DNA of 49,951 nucleotides from positions 1 through 49,951 of the forward strand of contig JAWVEV010000092.1 of NCBI GenBank assembly GCA_033856535.1, read 5' to 3'. The stretch's first letter is position 1, and every line of letters begins with the position of its first letter. A program made the position numbers and the translations under genes. Source of the stretch: JAWVEV01 sp033856535. GTDB lineage: Bacteria; Actinomycetota; Thermoleophilia; Miltoncostaeales; Miltoncostaeaceae. The notes under the pieces are model-generated. The model saw only the letters and a program-made list of their open reading frames with translations, was not told where the DNA came from and searched no databases. Shown here one piece after another: positions 31,188 through 38,951 of this stretch.

Positions 31188-31229
31188 CAGCGCGCGCGCG
31201 GCTGCCCTCGCGATGGCCTGCGCGCGCTG
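31188..31229. promoter_or_regulatory. Inverted repeat in divergent gap, candidate operator
   Basis: CAGCGCGCG and CGCGCGCTG are perfect 9-bp arms 24 nt apart in the 217-bp gap between the small protein B gene and the thiolase-like operon. The simple CG composition lowers its value; I saw no convincing promoter hexamers next to it. Confidence 0.25.
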
Positions 31230-31356
31230 GTAGCGTTGCCACCCGCCGGGCGCCCGTCCCGTCGCGGTCCGCCCCCACCTGCCTGGTCGGGGCGCGCCGG
31301 CCGCGGCTGCCGGCCGTGTTCTGACGGGCACGTGCCGACCGATGAGGAGGGGATGG

Positions 31357-32586
31357 ATGCGCGAGGCCACGCCCAACGTCGCCGAGGCGCGGCGAATGCT
31401 CCGAAAGGGCATCGTCATCGCCGGCGTGGGGGAGACCGAGCAGGGCAAGCTGGAGGGGCGCGGCTCGTTCCAGCTGCTGGCCGAGGTCACCAAGATCACG
31501 CTCGACGACGCCGGGATCGGGCCGGACCAGGTGGACGGCCTGGTCACCGCCTTCTCGTTCGTCGAGTCGACCCTGATGCACTCGACGACGCTGGCGGACT
31601 ACCTGGGCATGGAGCCGGGCTACTTCGCCTCGGTGGCGGTCGGCGGGGCCACCGCGCCGCTGATGGCCGTGCAGGCGGCCATGGCGATCGACGCCGGCCT
31701 GGCCGAGGTGGTGCTGTGCGTGCGCGGCGACAACACCCGCTCGGGGATCAGCTCCTCGGGGATGATCGCCATGGCCCGCGAGATGAGCCACGGCGCCTAT
31801 GAGGCCCCGTACGGGCTGACCACCATCGGCGGCTACGGCCTGCTGGCCCAGCGCTACATGCACGAGCACTCGGTGCCCCAGGAGGCCCTCTCGGCCGTGG
31901 TGGCCACCCAGTCCGAGCACGGCGCGCTCAAGTGGAACGCGATGCTGCGCGACGTGGTCACGGTCGAGGACGTGATGAACGACCGCTGGATCGCCACCCC
32001 GTTCCACGCGATGGACTGCTCGCTGGTCACCGACGGCGCGGCGGCCTTCATCGTCACCACCGCCGACCGGGCGGCGTCGATGCGGCCCAAGCCGGTCTAC
32101 ATCACCGGCGTCGGCGAGGGCTACTCGCACCAGTACATCACCTCCGCCAAGGGCGTCGACGGCGTCCGCCAGGGGCTCGGGCGCGCCGGCCGGCGCGCCA
32201 TGGAGGTGGCCGGGATCACGCCGGCGGACCTCGACGTGGCCGAGATCTACGACTCGTTCAGCTTCACGCCGCTGATCGCCCTCGAGGGCTTCGGCATCTG
32301 CGGCCCGGGCGAGGCCGGCGACTGGGTGCTCGAGGGCAACGCCAAGCTGGGCGGCAAGCTGCCGATGAACACCCACGGCGGCCTGATCCGCCAGGCGCAC
32401 CTGGGCGCGATGCACCACATCGTCGAGGCCGCCCTGCAGCTGCGCGGCGAGGCCGACGACAGCGACCGGGGCGGCGGGAACCACCAGGTGCCGAACGCCA
32501 AGAACGCGATCACCAACGGCTCGGGGGGCATCCTGGCGGCGACCAGCGCGCTGGTGCTCTCGAGCGAGCCGCCGACCGCGGCCTAA
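31357..32586 (+). CDS. Thiolase-fold protein lacking catalytic cysteine (SCP-2/Ltp-like)
   Basis: This is a 409-residue thiolase-superfamily protein of the lipid-transfer/SCP-2 thiolase branch (IVIAGVGETEQGKL at the N-terminus, DVAEIYDSFSFTPLIALEGFGICGPGE, MNTHGGLIRQAHLGAMHHIVEA). Where thiolases have the nucleophilic Cys (CASG-like) it reads ASVAVGGAT. The GHP-GATG motif is AHLGAMH, and the C-terminal Cys-Gly-Gly region is NGSGGILA. It is therefore unlikely to be a Claisen thiolase. Some Ltp proteins act as retro-aldolases with a DUF35 partner, and a DUF35 gene follows 11 bp later. The ATG at 31357 has GAGGAGGGG before it. Confidence 0.88.
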   Translation: MREATPNVAEARRMLRKGIVIAGVGETEQGKLEGRGSFQLLAEVTKITLDDAGIGPDQVDGLVTAFSFVESTLMHSTTLADYLGMEPGYFASVAVGGATAPLMAVQAAMAIDAGLAEVVLCVRGDNTRSGISSSGMIAMAREMSHGAYEAPYGLTTIGGYGLLAQRYMHEHSVPQEALSAVVATQSEHGALKWNAMLRDVVTVEDVMNDRWIATPFHAMDCSLVTDGAAAFIVTTADRAASMRPKPVYITGVGEGYSHQYITSAKGVDGVRQGLGRAGRRAMEVAGITPADLDVAEIYDSFSFTPLIALEGFGICGPGEAGDWVLEGNAKLGGKLPMNTHGGLIRQAHLGAMHHIVEAALQLRGEADDSDRGGGNHQVPNAKNAITNGSGGILAATSALVLSSEPPTAA

Positions 32587-32597
32587 AGGAGCGAGCG

Positions 32598-33041
32598 ATG
32601 GCCGAATCGACCACCACCAAGCCCGCCTACACCAAGCCGCTGCCGGACCTGCGGCCCGAGGGCGACCACTTCTGGGCCGGCACCCGCGAGCACAAGCTGC
32701 TGCTGCCGGTCGGCCCCGACGGGACGCCCTTCTGGTACCCGCGGGCGCTCACGCCGGGCACGCTCGAGCCGCACGGCTGGATCGAGGCCGCCGGGACGGG
32801 CACGGTCTACACCTTCTCGACCCACTTCATCGGGCCGAGTAAGGCCTACAAGGGCGACCCGCCGCACATCGTCGCCCTGATCGACCTCGACGAGGGCCCG
32901 CGCATGATGACCAACCTCGTGCGCGACGAGGAGGGCTACCCCTCGCTCGAGCCCGAGGCGGTCACCATCGGGATGAAGGTGCGGGTCGTCTTCCACGACG
33001 TCACCGACGAGATCACGCTGCCGAAGTTCGCCCCCGCCTGA
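32598..33041 (+). CDS. DUF35 OB-fold protein without zinc-ribbon cysteines
   Basis: This is a 147-residue member of the DUF35 acyl-CoA-associated OB-fold family: an N-terminal helix (DLRPEGDHFWAGTREHKLLLP) then a ribbon region and the OB-fold (AAGTGTVYTFSTHFI...PHIVALIDLDEGPRMMTNL). The ribbon that usually has four cysteines reads GPDGTPFWYPRALTPG, with none, so zinc binding is probably lost. The ATG follows AAAGGAG. It forms a pair with the Cys-less thiolase upstream, as expected for thiolase/DUF35 complexes. Confidence 0.85.
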   Translation: MAESTTTKPAYTKPLPDLRPEGDHFWAGTREHKLLLPVGPDGTPFWYPRALTPGTLEPHGWIEAAGTGTVYTFSTHFIGPSKAYKGDPPHIVALIDLDEGPRMMTNLVRDEEGYPSLEPEAVTIGMKVRVVFHDVTDEITLPKFAPA

Positions 33042-33100
33042 GCGGGCGCGCGACGGTAGACCGGAACACGAGACAGGGTCAGACAGGGGGCACGACGAGC

Positions 33101-34759
33101 ATGGCCGACTGGAGCGACTGGTACGCGCACGAGGACCCCACCACGTGGGTCCTGGCGGAGATCCTCAAGCGCAGGGCCGAGGAGACCCCGGACCGGGACT
33201 ACCTCAAGTTCGCGGACAATCCGTGGGTGAGCTACGGCGAGGTCAACGCGCGCGCCAACCGCGTCGCCAACGGGTTGATCGCCCGCGGCGTGCAGCCGGG
33301 TGAGTCGGTCAGCGTGATGCTGCCCAACTGCGAGGAGTTCCTGCCGGTCTGGTACGGCATCCTCAAGGCCGGCGCGGTGATGAGCTCGATCAACACCGCC
33401 TACAAGGGCGACTTCCTGTCCTGGACGATCAACCTGGTCGAGGCCAAGAAGCTGGTCATCGCCGACGTCTACCTGGACCGGCTGGACCTGATCAAGGGCG
33501 AGCTCCCCAAGCTCGAGCACGTGATCGTGATGCAGACCGGCGCCCAGGAGGGCCCGGACCCCTCGCTCAAGTGGGAGCCCCTGACCGCGCTCCTGGAGGC
33601 GCCCGACGGCGAGCCGGACGGGATCAGCTACTCCTGGACCGACGACGCCCGGATCATGTTCACCTCGGGCACCACCGGTCGCTCCAAGGGCGTCATCAAG
33701 CAGAACGCGGCCGACTACTTCTCGGCCCGCGGCCTGCTCGAGGTGGTCTCGGCGACCGCCGGCAAGAGCGTCGAGTCGCTCGCCGACGACACCTTCTTCA
33801 GCTGTCTGCCGCTCTTCCACTCCAACGCCCAGGTGCTCTCGGGCTACCCGGCGCTGGTGGCCGGCGGGCGGGTGGCCTACGTCGAGCGCTTCTCCTCGAG
33901 CCGGTTCTGGCAGCAGGTGATCGACGCCGAGGCGACCATCTTCAACTCGATCGGCGCCGTCAGCTACTTCATCTGGAACATCCCGGAGTCGGAGCTCGAC
34001 AAGACCCACAAGGTCCACACCTGCTTTGCCGCCCCGGCGCCCAAGGACATCTACAACGAGTTCCAGGAGCGCTTCGGGGTCCGGTTCATCGAGGGCTACG
34101 GCCTGACCGAGACCGGCATGGCGACCTACATGGACCCGACCAAGCCGGCCGTCCCGGGCTCGATGGGCAAGGCCAACCCGGGCTATGAGGTCATGATCGT
34201 GGAGCCGGGCACCGACAAGCCGCTCCCGCCGGAGACGCCCGGCGAGATCGTGGTCGACATGAAGATCCCGAACATCGTCATGCGGGCCTACTACGGCATG
34301 CCCGAGAAGACCGCCGACGACTTCCGCAACCTCAAGCTCCACACCGGCGACCTCGGCCGGATGGACGCCGACGGCTACTTCTACTTCATGGACCGCGTGA
34401 AGGACTACATCCGCCGCCGCGGCGAGAACGTGTCCTCCATGGAGGTCGAGCGCCAGGTCGCGGACCACCCGCAGATCAAGGAGGCCGCGGCGATCGGCGT
34501 GAAGGCCGGCGAGGGCGCCTCGAGCGAGGACGAGATCATGATCGTCTGCATCCCCGACGGGGAGGCCCCGGACGCGGCCGAGCTCACCCACTGGATGGCC
34601 GAGCGGATGCCCTACTTCATGGTCCCGCGCTACATCCGCTTCGTCGACACGCTCCCGAAGACCCCGACCGAGCGCGTGCAGAAGGTCAAGCTGCGCGAGG
34701 AGGGCATCACCGCGGACACGTTCGACCGTGACGCCGCCGGCATCAAGATCAAGCGCTAG
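33101..34759 (+). CDS. Acyl-CoA ligase (AMP-binding, CaiC-like)
   Basis: This is a 552-residue adenylate-forming ligase that would activate a carboxylic acid to its CoA thioester. Motif A3 is FTSGTTGRSKGVIK, A5 is EGYGLTETGMATY, A7/A8 is HTGDLGRMDADGYFYFMDRVKDYIRRRGENVSS, and the C-terminal lysine lies in KTPTERVQK. The overall sequence resembles crotonobetaine/carnitine-CoA ligases, but the substrate is uncertain. It sits in the thiolase/DUF35/HMGCS-like operon and probably supplies its CoA substrate. Confidence 0.93.
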   Translation: MADWSDWYAHEDPTTWVLAEILKRRAEETPDRDYLKFADNPWVSYGEVNARANRVANGLIARGVQPGESVSVMLPNCEEFLPVWYGILKAGAVMSSINTAYKGDFLSWTINLVEAKKLVIADVYLDRLDLIKGELPKLEHVIVMQTGAQEGPDPSLKWEPLTALLEAPDGEPDGISYSWTDDARIMFTSGTTGRSKGVIKQNAADYFSARGLLEVVSATAGKSVESLADDTFFSCLPLFHSNAQVLSGYPALVAGGRVAYVERFSSSRFWQQVIDAEATIFNSIGAVSYFIWNIPESELDKTHKVHTCFAAPAPKDIYNEFQERFGVRFIEGYGLTETGMATYMDPTKPAVPGSMGKANPGYEVMIVEPGTDKPLPPETPGEIVVDMKIPNIVMRAYYGMPEKTADDFRNLKLHTGDLGRMDADGYFYFMDRVKDYIRRRGENVSSMEVERQVADHPQIKEAAAIGVKAGEGASSEDEIMIVCIPDGEAPDAAELTHWMAERMPYFMVPRYIRFVDTLPKTPTERVQKVKLREEGITADTFDRDAAGIKIKR

Positions 34760-34762
34760 CCC

Positions 34763-35752
34763 GTGGCCGAGCTGATCAGCTACGGGGCCTACCTGCCCCG
34801 GTACCGGGCGCCCCTGGGGGAGCTCCATCGCTTCTACGGGCGCCCGGGGCGGCCGCGATCGCGGACGCTGGCGACCCCCGGCCTCGACGAGGACCCGCTC
34901 ACGATGGCCTACGAGGCCGCCGTGGAGGCCCTCGGCGAGGGCGCGGCGCCGACGACCCTGATCGCGGTCTGCCAGTCGCCGCCCTTCGGGCTGCGAAAGC
35001 TCTCCGGGACCCTGCGCGTCGCCCTCGGGCTCGGCGCGGAGGTCACCCCCTATGACCTCGGCGGGCACGCCGGCGGCCTGATGGACGCCTTCGCGCTGGC
35101 CGGGGCGCTGGCCGCCGACGGGGCCGGGCAGGCCCTCGTGGTGGCGACCGACCACCTGGTCAGCTACGAGGAGCGGGTCGCCGACACGCTCTCGGCCGGG
35201 GGCGCCGCGGCCTTTTTGGTCGGGGCCTCGGGCGGTTTTGCCGCGCTCGGCCCGGCCGCGCGCGGCTACCGGGAGGTCTACGACGTCTGGCGGCTCGGCA
35301 CCGAGCCCGAGCCGCGCTACCGGCTCGAGGTGCTCTTCGACGCCTACGCGGCGGCCGCCAAGGAGGCCTTCGCCGGGCTCCAGGCGCTCACCGAGCGGCC
35401 GGCCGGCGAGTACGCGGCCGTCTGCGCCAGCCAGCCCCACCCGCAGGCCCTGCGCGCGCTGGGGCGCCTGGGGGTGCGGCCCGAGCAGCTCGAGTCGACC
35501 AGCTTCGTCGGTGAGATCGGCAACCTGGGCGCGGCCTCGGTCGGCCTGGCGCTGGCGCTCGGGCTCGACCGGGCGGAGCCGGGGCAGGAGTTGCTTTGCT
35601 TCGGGTACGGCGGCGGTGAGGGGATCGCCCAGGCGCTGAGCGTGACCGGCGCGCCGCCCGCGATCGGCGCCGCCGAGCGCATCGCCGGGGACGAGATCGC
35701 CCTCGGCACCTACTATCGCTGGACCCGCGGCCGGCAGCCCGAGCCGCACTAA
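34763..35752 (+). CDS. HMG-CoA synthase-like protein with degenerate active site
   Basis: This is a 329-residue thiolase-fold protein resembling archaeal-type hydroxymethylglutaryl-CoA synthase: ISYGAYLPRYR at the N-terminus, DEDPLTMAYEAA, and GEIGNLGAASVGLALAL toward the end. By eye the three HMGCS catalytic residues are all replaced. The Glu of the GTES region aligns with VCQSPP, the nucleophilic Cys with LGGHAGG, and the His of the FHQP-like motif with ASQPHP. The GTG start is 3 bp after the ligase stop. In archaea, HMGCS, thiolase and DUF35 are encoded together and form a channelling complex, the same order of genes as here. A structural or altered catalytic role is likely. Confidence 0.85.
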   Translation: MAELISYGAYLPRYRAPLGELHRFYGRPGRPRSRTLATPGLDEDPLTMAYEAAVEALGEGAAPTTLIAVCQSPPFGLRKLSGTLRVALGLGAEVTPYDLGGHAGGLMDAFALAGALAADGAGQALVVATDHLVSYEERVADTLSAGGAAAFLVGASGGFAALGPAARGYREVYDVWRLGTEPEPRYRLEVLFDAYAAAAKEAFAGLQALTERPAGEYAAVCASQPHPQALRALGRLGVRPEQLESTSFVGEIGNLGAASVGLALALGLDRAEPGQELLCFGYGGGEGIAQALSVTGAPPAIGAAERIAGDEIALGTYYRWTRGRQPEPH

Positions 35753-35763
35753 AGGAGAGCCCC

Positions 35764-36939
35764 ATGCGCGTCGGCGTCCTCGGGATCGGCAAGACCCCCC
35801 ACAAGATCCAGCACGAAAAGAGCCTGCGCGACCTGGTCGTGGAGGCGGGGCGCAAGGCGCTGGACGACGCCGGCGTCGGCCCGAGCGACATCCAGGCGCT
35901 CTACGTCGGCAACGTCGGCTCGGTCGGCTTCAACTTCGAGAACTCGACCGGCCTGATGTCGGCCCACCACCTCGGCGTGGTCCCGGCCGCCGCGGTGCGC
36001 GTCGAGGCGGCCTGCGGCACCGGCGCCTGGGCGCTGCACCTGGGCTGCGTGGCGATCCTGTCGGGCCTCTATGACACCGTGATGGTGCTCGGCGCCGAGA
36101 AGATGAACGACCTGGCCACGGTCGAGGGGACCTCGATCATCGCCCAGGCGGCGGACTCCAAGGAGGAGTACTTCTCGGGCCTGACCTTCCCCTCGGGGGT
36201 CGCCCTGACCGCCCGCAAGTACATGCAGGTCTACGGGCTGACCGAGGAGGACCTGGCCCACACCTCGGTCAAGAACCACCACTACGGCGCGCGCAACCCC
36301 TACGCCCACCTGCGCTTCGAGTGCACGGTCGAGGAGGTCATGCGCTCGGCCAAGGTGGCCGACCCGCTGAAGCTCTACGAGGTCTGCCCGATGACCGACG
36401 CCGGCTCGGCGCTGGTGCTCTGCCGCGAGGAGATCCTGCGCGCCCAGCCCGAGCGGCCGCAGGTCTACGTGACCGCCACCCAGATGGCGACCGGCACCTG
36501 GTACGCGGCCACCGACACGCTCGAGGACGCCCACGCGCTCCTGGCCCGGCCCGCCCAGCGGGCCTACGCGATGGCCGGCATCGGGCCCGATGACATCGAC
36601 GTGGCCGAGATCTACAACTCGTTCGCCATCCAGGAGCCGCTCGGGGTCGAGGCGCTCGGCTTCGCGCCCCAGGGAGAGGGCTGGAAGGGGGCCGCCGACG
36701 GCTCCACCTGGATCGACGGCAAGGTGGCGGTCAACCTGTCCGGCGGCCTGCTCTGCAAGGGCCACCCGCTGGGGGCGACCGGCTCCACCCAGGCGGTCGA
36801 CATCGTCGAGCAGCTGCGCGGCATCGCCCCCGAGGGCATGCAGCGGCCCGACGCCGCGATCGGCATCTCGGCCTGCCGCGGCGGGCCCGGCGCGGTCGGG
36901 GCGATCCACATCTACCAGCGGCTGGAGGGCGAGGCATGA
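35764..36939 (+). CDS. Thiolase-family acyltransferase with intact active site
   Basis: This is a 391-residue thiolase of the SCP-2/acetyl-CoA acetyltransferase branch. The nucleophilic Cys is in RVEAACGTGAWAL, the His in CKGHPLGATG, and the second Cys in SACRGGPGAVG. NSFAIQEPLGVEALGF is also conserved. It would carry out Claisen condensation or thiolysis of a 3-ketoacyl-CoA. The ATG at 35764 is preceded by AAAGGAG, and its stop overlaps the start of the DUF35 gene (ATGA). It contrasts with the Cys-less paralogue at 31357-32586. Confidence 0.93.
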   Translation: MRVGVLGIGKTPHKIQHEKSLRDLVVEAGRKALDDAGVGPSDIQALYVGNVGSVGFNFENSTGLMSAHHLGVVPAAAVRVEAACGTGAWALHLGCVAILSGLYDTVMVLGAEKMNDLATVEGTSIIAQAADSKEEYFSGLTFPSGVALTARKYMQVYGLTEEDLAHTSVKNHHYGARNPYAHLRFECTVEEVMRSAKVADPLKLYEVCPMTDAGSALVLCREEILRAQPERPQVYVTATQMATGTWYAATDTLEDAHALLARPAQRAYAMAGIGPDDIDVAEIYNSFAIQEPLGVEALGFAPQGEGWKGAADGSTWIDGKVAVNLSGGLLCKGHPLGATGSTQAVDIVEQLRGIAPEGMQRPDAAIGISACRGGPGAVGAIHIYQRLEGEA

Positions 36940-37355
36940 CCGTCTCGGCGATCGAGTTCTCGCGCCTGGGGCCGCCCAAGCTCCGCCTCTACGCGATGCG
37001 CTGCGACGCCTGCGCGACGCTCAGCCCCTGGTGGGAGCACAACCACTGCTACAAGTGCGGCGGCGGCTCGCTCCACGAGGAGGAGCTCTCCGGCGGCGGC
37101 GAGCTGGTCAACTACACGGTGGTCTACTACCCGCCGCGCGACTTCCTCGGCCAGGAGCCCTACGTGGTGGGCCACATCGAGATGGACGAGGGCGTGCTGA
37201 TGCCCGCCCCGATCGTCGGCGTGGCCCCCGAGGACGTGGCCGTCGGCACCCGGGTGAAGGCCACCCTGCGCCGCATGAAGCTCGGCCACGAGGGCGACAT
37301 TTACTACTCGCAGAAGTTCGTGGTCGACGCGCCGGACGCGCCGGCCGCCGACTAG
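36936..37355 (+). CDS. DUF35 zinc-ribbon/OB-fold protein
   Basis: This is a 139-residue DUF35 protein with an intact zinc ribbon (MRCDACATL...HNHCYKCGG, two CxxC pairs at ~22-48) followed by the OB-fold (GELVNYTVVYYPP...YVVGHIEMDEGVLMPAPIVG). Family members bridge a thiolase to HMGCS or similar enzymes and shelter the CoA chain. The coupled start (ATGA overlap with the thiolase) supports a complex between the two. The final gene of the operon, it converges on the SDR gene with only 4 bp between. Confidence 0.92.
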   Translation: MTVSAIEFSRLGPPKLRLYAMRCDACATLSPWWEHNHCYKCGGGSLHEEELSGGGELVNYTVVYYPPRDFLGQEPYVVGHIEMDEGVLMPAPIVGVAPEDVAVGTRVKATLRRMKLGHEGDIYYSQKFVVDAPDAPAAD

Positions 37356-37359
37356 GGGC

Positions 37360-38136
37360 CTACCAGCAGCTCATCCCGCCGTCGACGGCCAGGATCTGGC
37401 CGGTGACGAAGCGGGCGGCGGGGCTGGCCAGGAAGACCGCCGCGCCGGTCAGGTCCTCGGGGGTCCCGGCGCGCCCGAGCGGGGTGCGCGCCAGCAGGGC
37501 GGCCAGGCGCTCCGGGGTCGCGACCAGCGGGGCGTTGAGCTCGGTGGGGAAGTAGCCCGGGGCGATCGCGTTCACCCGGATGCCGTGCGGGGCCCACTGG
37601 CGCGCCAGCTCGCGGGTGAGCTGCTCGACGGCCCCCTTGCTGGCGGTGTAGGCCGCCACGCCGGGGCCGGTGCCCGCCCGCCGGCCGATGATCGAGCTCA
37701 TCAGGATCATCCAGCCGCCCCGGCCGGCCGTGATCATGGCGCGCGCGGCCGCCCCGGCGAGCGCGACCTGGGCGGTCACGTTCACCGCCATCACGTCGGC
37801 GAAGCCGGCCAGGTCCTCCGCCTCGGCCGGCCCCTGGATCGAGACGCCGGCGTTCAGCACCACCCCGTCCAGGCGCCCGAAGGCCGCCTCGGCCGCGCCG
37901 ACCAGCGCCCCGGCGTGGCCCGGGTCGCGCAGGTCGGCCGGATGGGCGTGCGCGCGGCCGCCCGCGCCGGCGATCTCGGCGGCGAGCGCGGCGAGACGAT
38001 CGGCCCGGCGGGCGGCGAGCACCACGCCGGCGCCGGCCTCGGCCAGCCCGCGCGCCATGATCGCCCCGAGGCCCGAGGAGGCGCCGGTGACGACCGCGGC
38101 CTGCCCGGCGAGCGAGAAGGCCCCGGGCCCGCTCAT
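37360..38136 (-). CDS. SDR-family oxidoreductase
   Basis: This is a 258-residue short-chain dehydrogenase/reductase with the cofactor motif VVTGASSGLGAIMARGLA, NAG (VVLNAGVS), the catalytic Ser in MILMSSIIGRRAG, YTASK, and the terminal RFVTGQILAVDGGMS. It is probably NAD(P)-linked oxidation or reduction of a hydroxyacyl or alcohol substrate. It differs from the SDR at 756-1517. The ATG is preceded by CCGAGG. It lies 25 bp downstream of the sirtuin-like gene on the same strand. Confidence 0.93.
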   Translation of the reverse strand: MSGPGAFSLAGQAAVVTGASSGLGAIMARGLAEAGAGVVLAARRADRLAALAAEIAGAGGRAHAHPADLRDPGHAGALVGAAEAAFGRLDGVVLNAGVSIQGPAEAEDLAGFADVMAVNVTAQVALAGAAARAMITAGRGGWMILMSSIIGRRAGTGPGVAAYTASKGAVEQLTRELARQWAPHGIRVNAIAPGYFPTELNAPLVATPERLAALLARTPLGRAGTPEDLTGAAVFLASPAARFVTGQILAVDGGMSCW

Positions 38137-38161
38137 CGCGCCTCGGTCCGGCTCCGGGGCG

Positions 38162-38944
38162 TCACGTCGCGGAGAGGTCCCCGGCGCCGTCGGGGGCCAG
38201 GCGCCCGGCCAGGGCGGTGAGCACCGGCTCGCTCGGGCCGCGCAGCACCAGGCGGGCGTAGCGGTCGTACTGGGTCGGGCTCTCGCCGATCAGCACCAGC
38301 GGCACGCCGCGGGTGAGCGGCACCGAGGGCAGCAGCGAGATCGGCACGGTGCGCAGCTCGGAGTCGAGCACGATGAACAGGTCGCTCTCGCCGGCCAGCT
38401 CCCAGGCCCGCTCGATGGCCGGCCCGGGCAGCGGCTCCTCCCAGAGGGTGCCCTCCGGGCGCAGCGGGTAGGCGCACTCGGGCGTGGTGCAGCGCGGCAC
38501 CCCGTCGGAGGCCTCGGCGATCAGCACGCCGACCTCGGGCAGGCCGTAGCGCTCGCCGCAGCGCTCGCAGCGGGCGGTCAGGAGCGTGCCGTGGACCTCG
38601 ACCACGTCGGTGCTGCCGGCCCGCTGGTGCAGCCGGTCGACCCCCTGGGTGACCAGGGCGTGCACCAGGCCGACCTCCTGCAAGCGGGCGAGGGCGCGGT
38701 GGCCCGCGGTCGGCACCCGCTCGGCCATCTCGCAGGCGACCGGGTAGCAGTACTCCCAGAAGCCCCCGGGCTCGGTCAGGAACGCGCCCAGGTTGGCCCG
38801 GCGCGCCCACTCGCTCCGTGAGCCGGTCAGGTCGGCGTTCTCGGGGTGCCCGAGCGCCAGGCCGGTCAGGGCGACCGCGCGCTCGGCGCCGACCAGCAGT
38901 GCGGCGAGCGCCGCGTGGTCCGCCTCTGCGCTCCCCATCGCCAT
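38162..38944 (-). CDS. Divergent Sir2-family protein
   Basis: This is a 260-residue sirtuin-like protein. It keeps TQGVDRLHQRAGS, the catalytic His in VVEVHGTL, and four zinc-binding cysteines (CERC...CTTPEC). The NAD-binding loop normally reading GAG-S--SGIPDFR is replaced by TGLALGHPENADLTG, and the GTSL motif by DSEL. NAD-dependent deacylation may therefore be altered or lost. The ATG at 38944 or 38938 could be the start. The upstream MFS gene ends 7 bp away and the SDR follows, so the three may be an operon. An alternative is a sirtuin-like binding protein with no activity. Confidence 0.85.
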   Translation of the reverse strand: MAMGSAEADHAALAALLVGAERAVALTGLALGHPENADLTGSRSEWARRANLGAFLTEPGGFWEYCYPVACEMAERVPTAGHRALARLQEVGLVHALVTQGVDRLHQRAGSTDVVEVHGTLLTARCERCGERYGLPEVGVLIAEASDGVPRCTTPECAYPLRPEGTLWEEPLPGPAIERAWELAGESDLFIVLDSELRTVPISLLPSVPLTRGVPLVLIGESPTQYDRYARLVLRGPSEPVLTALAGRLAPDGAGDLSAT

Positions 38945-38951
38945 TCCGAGT

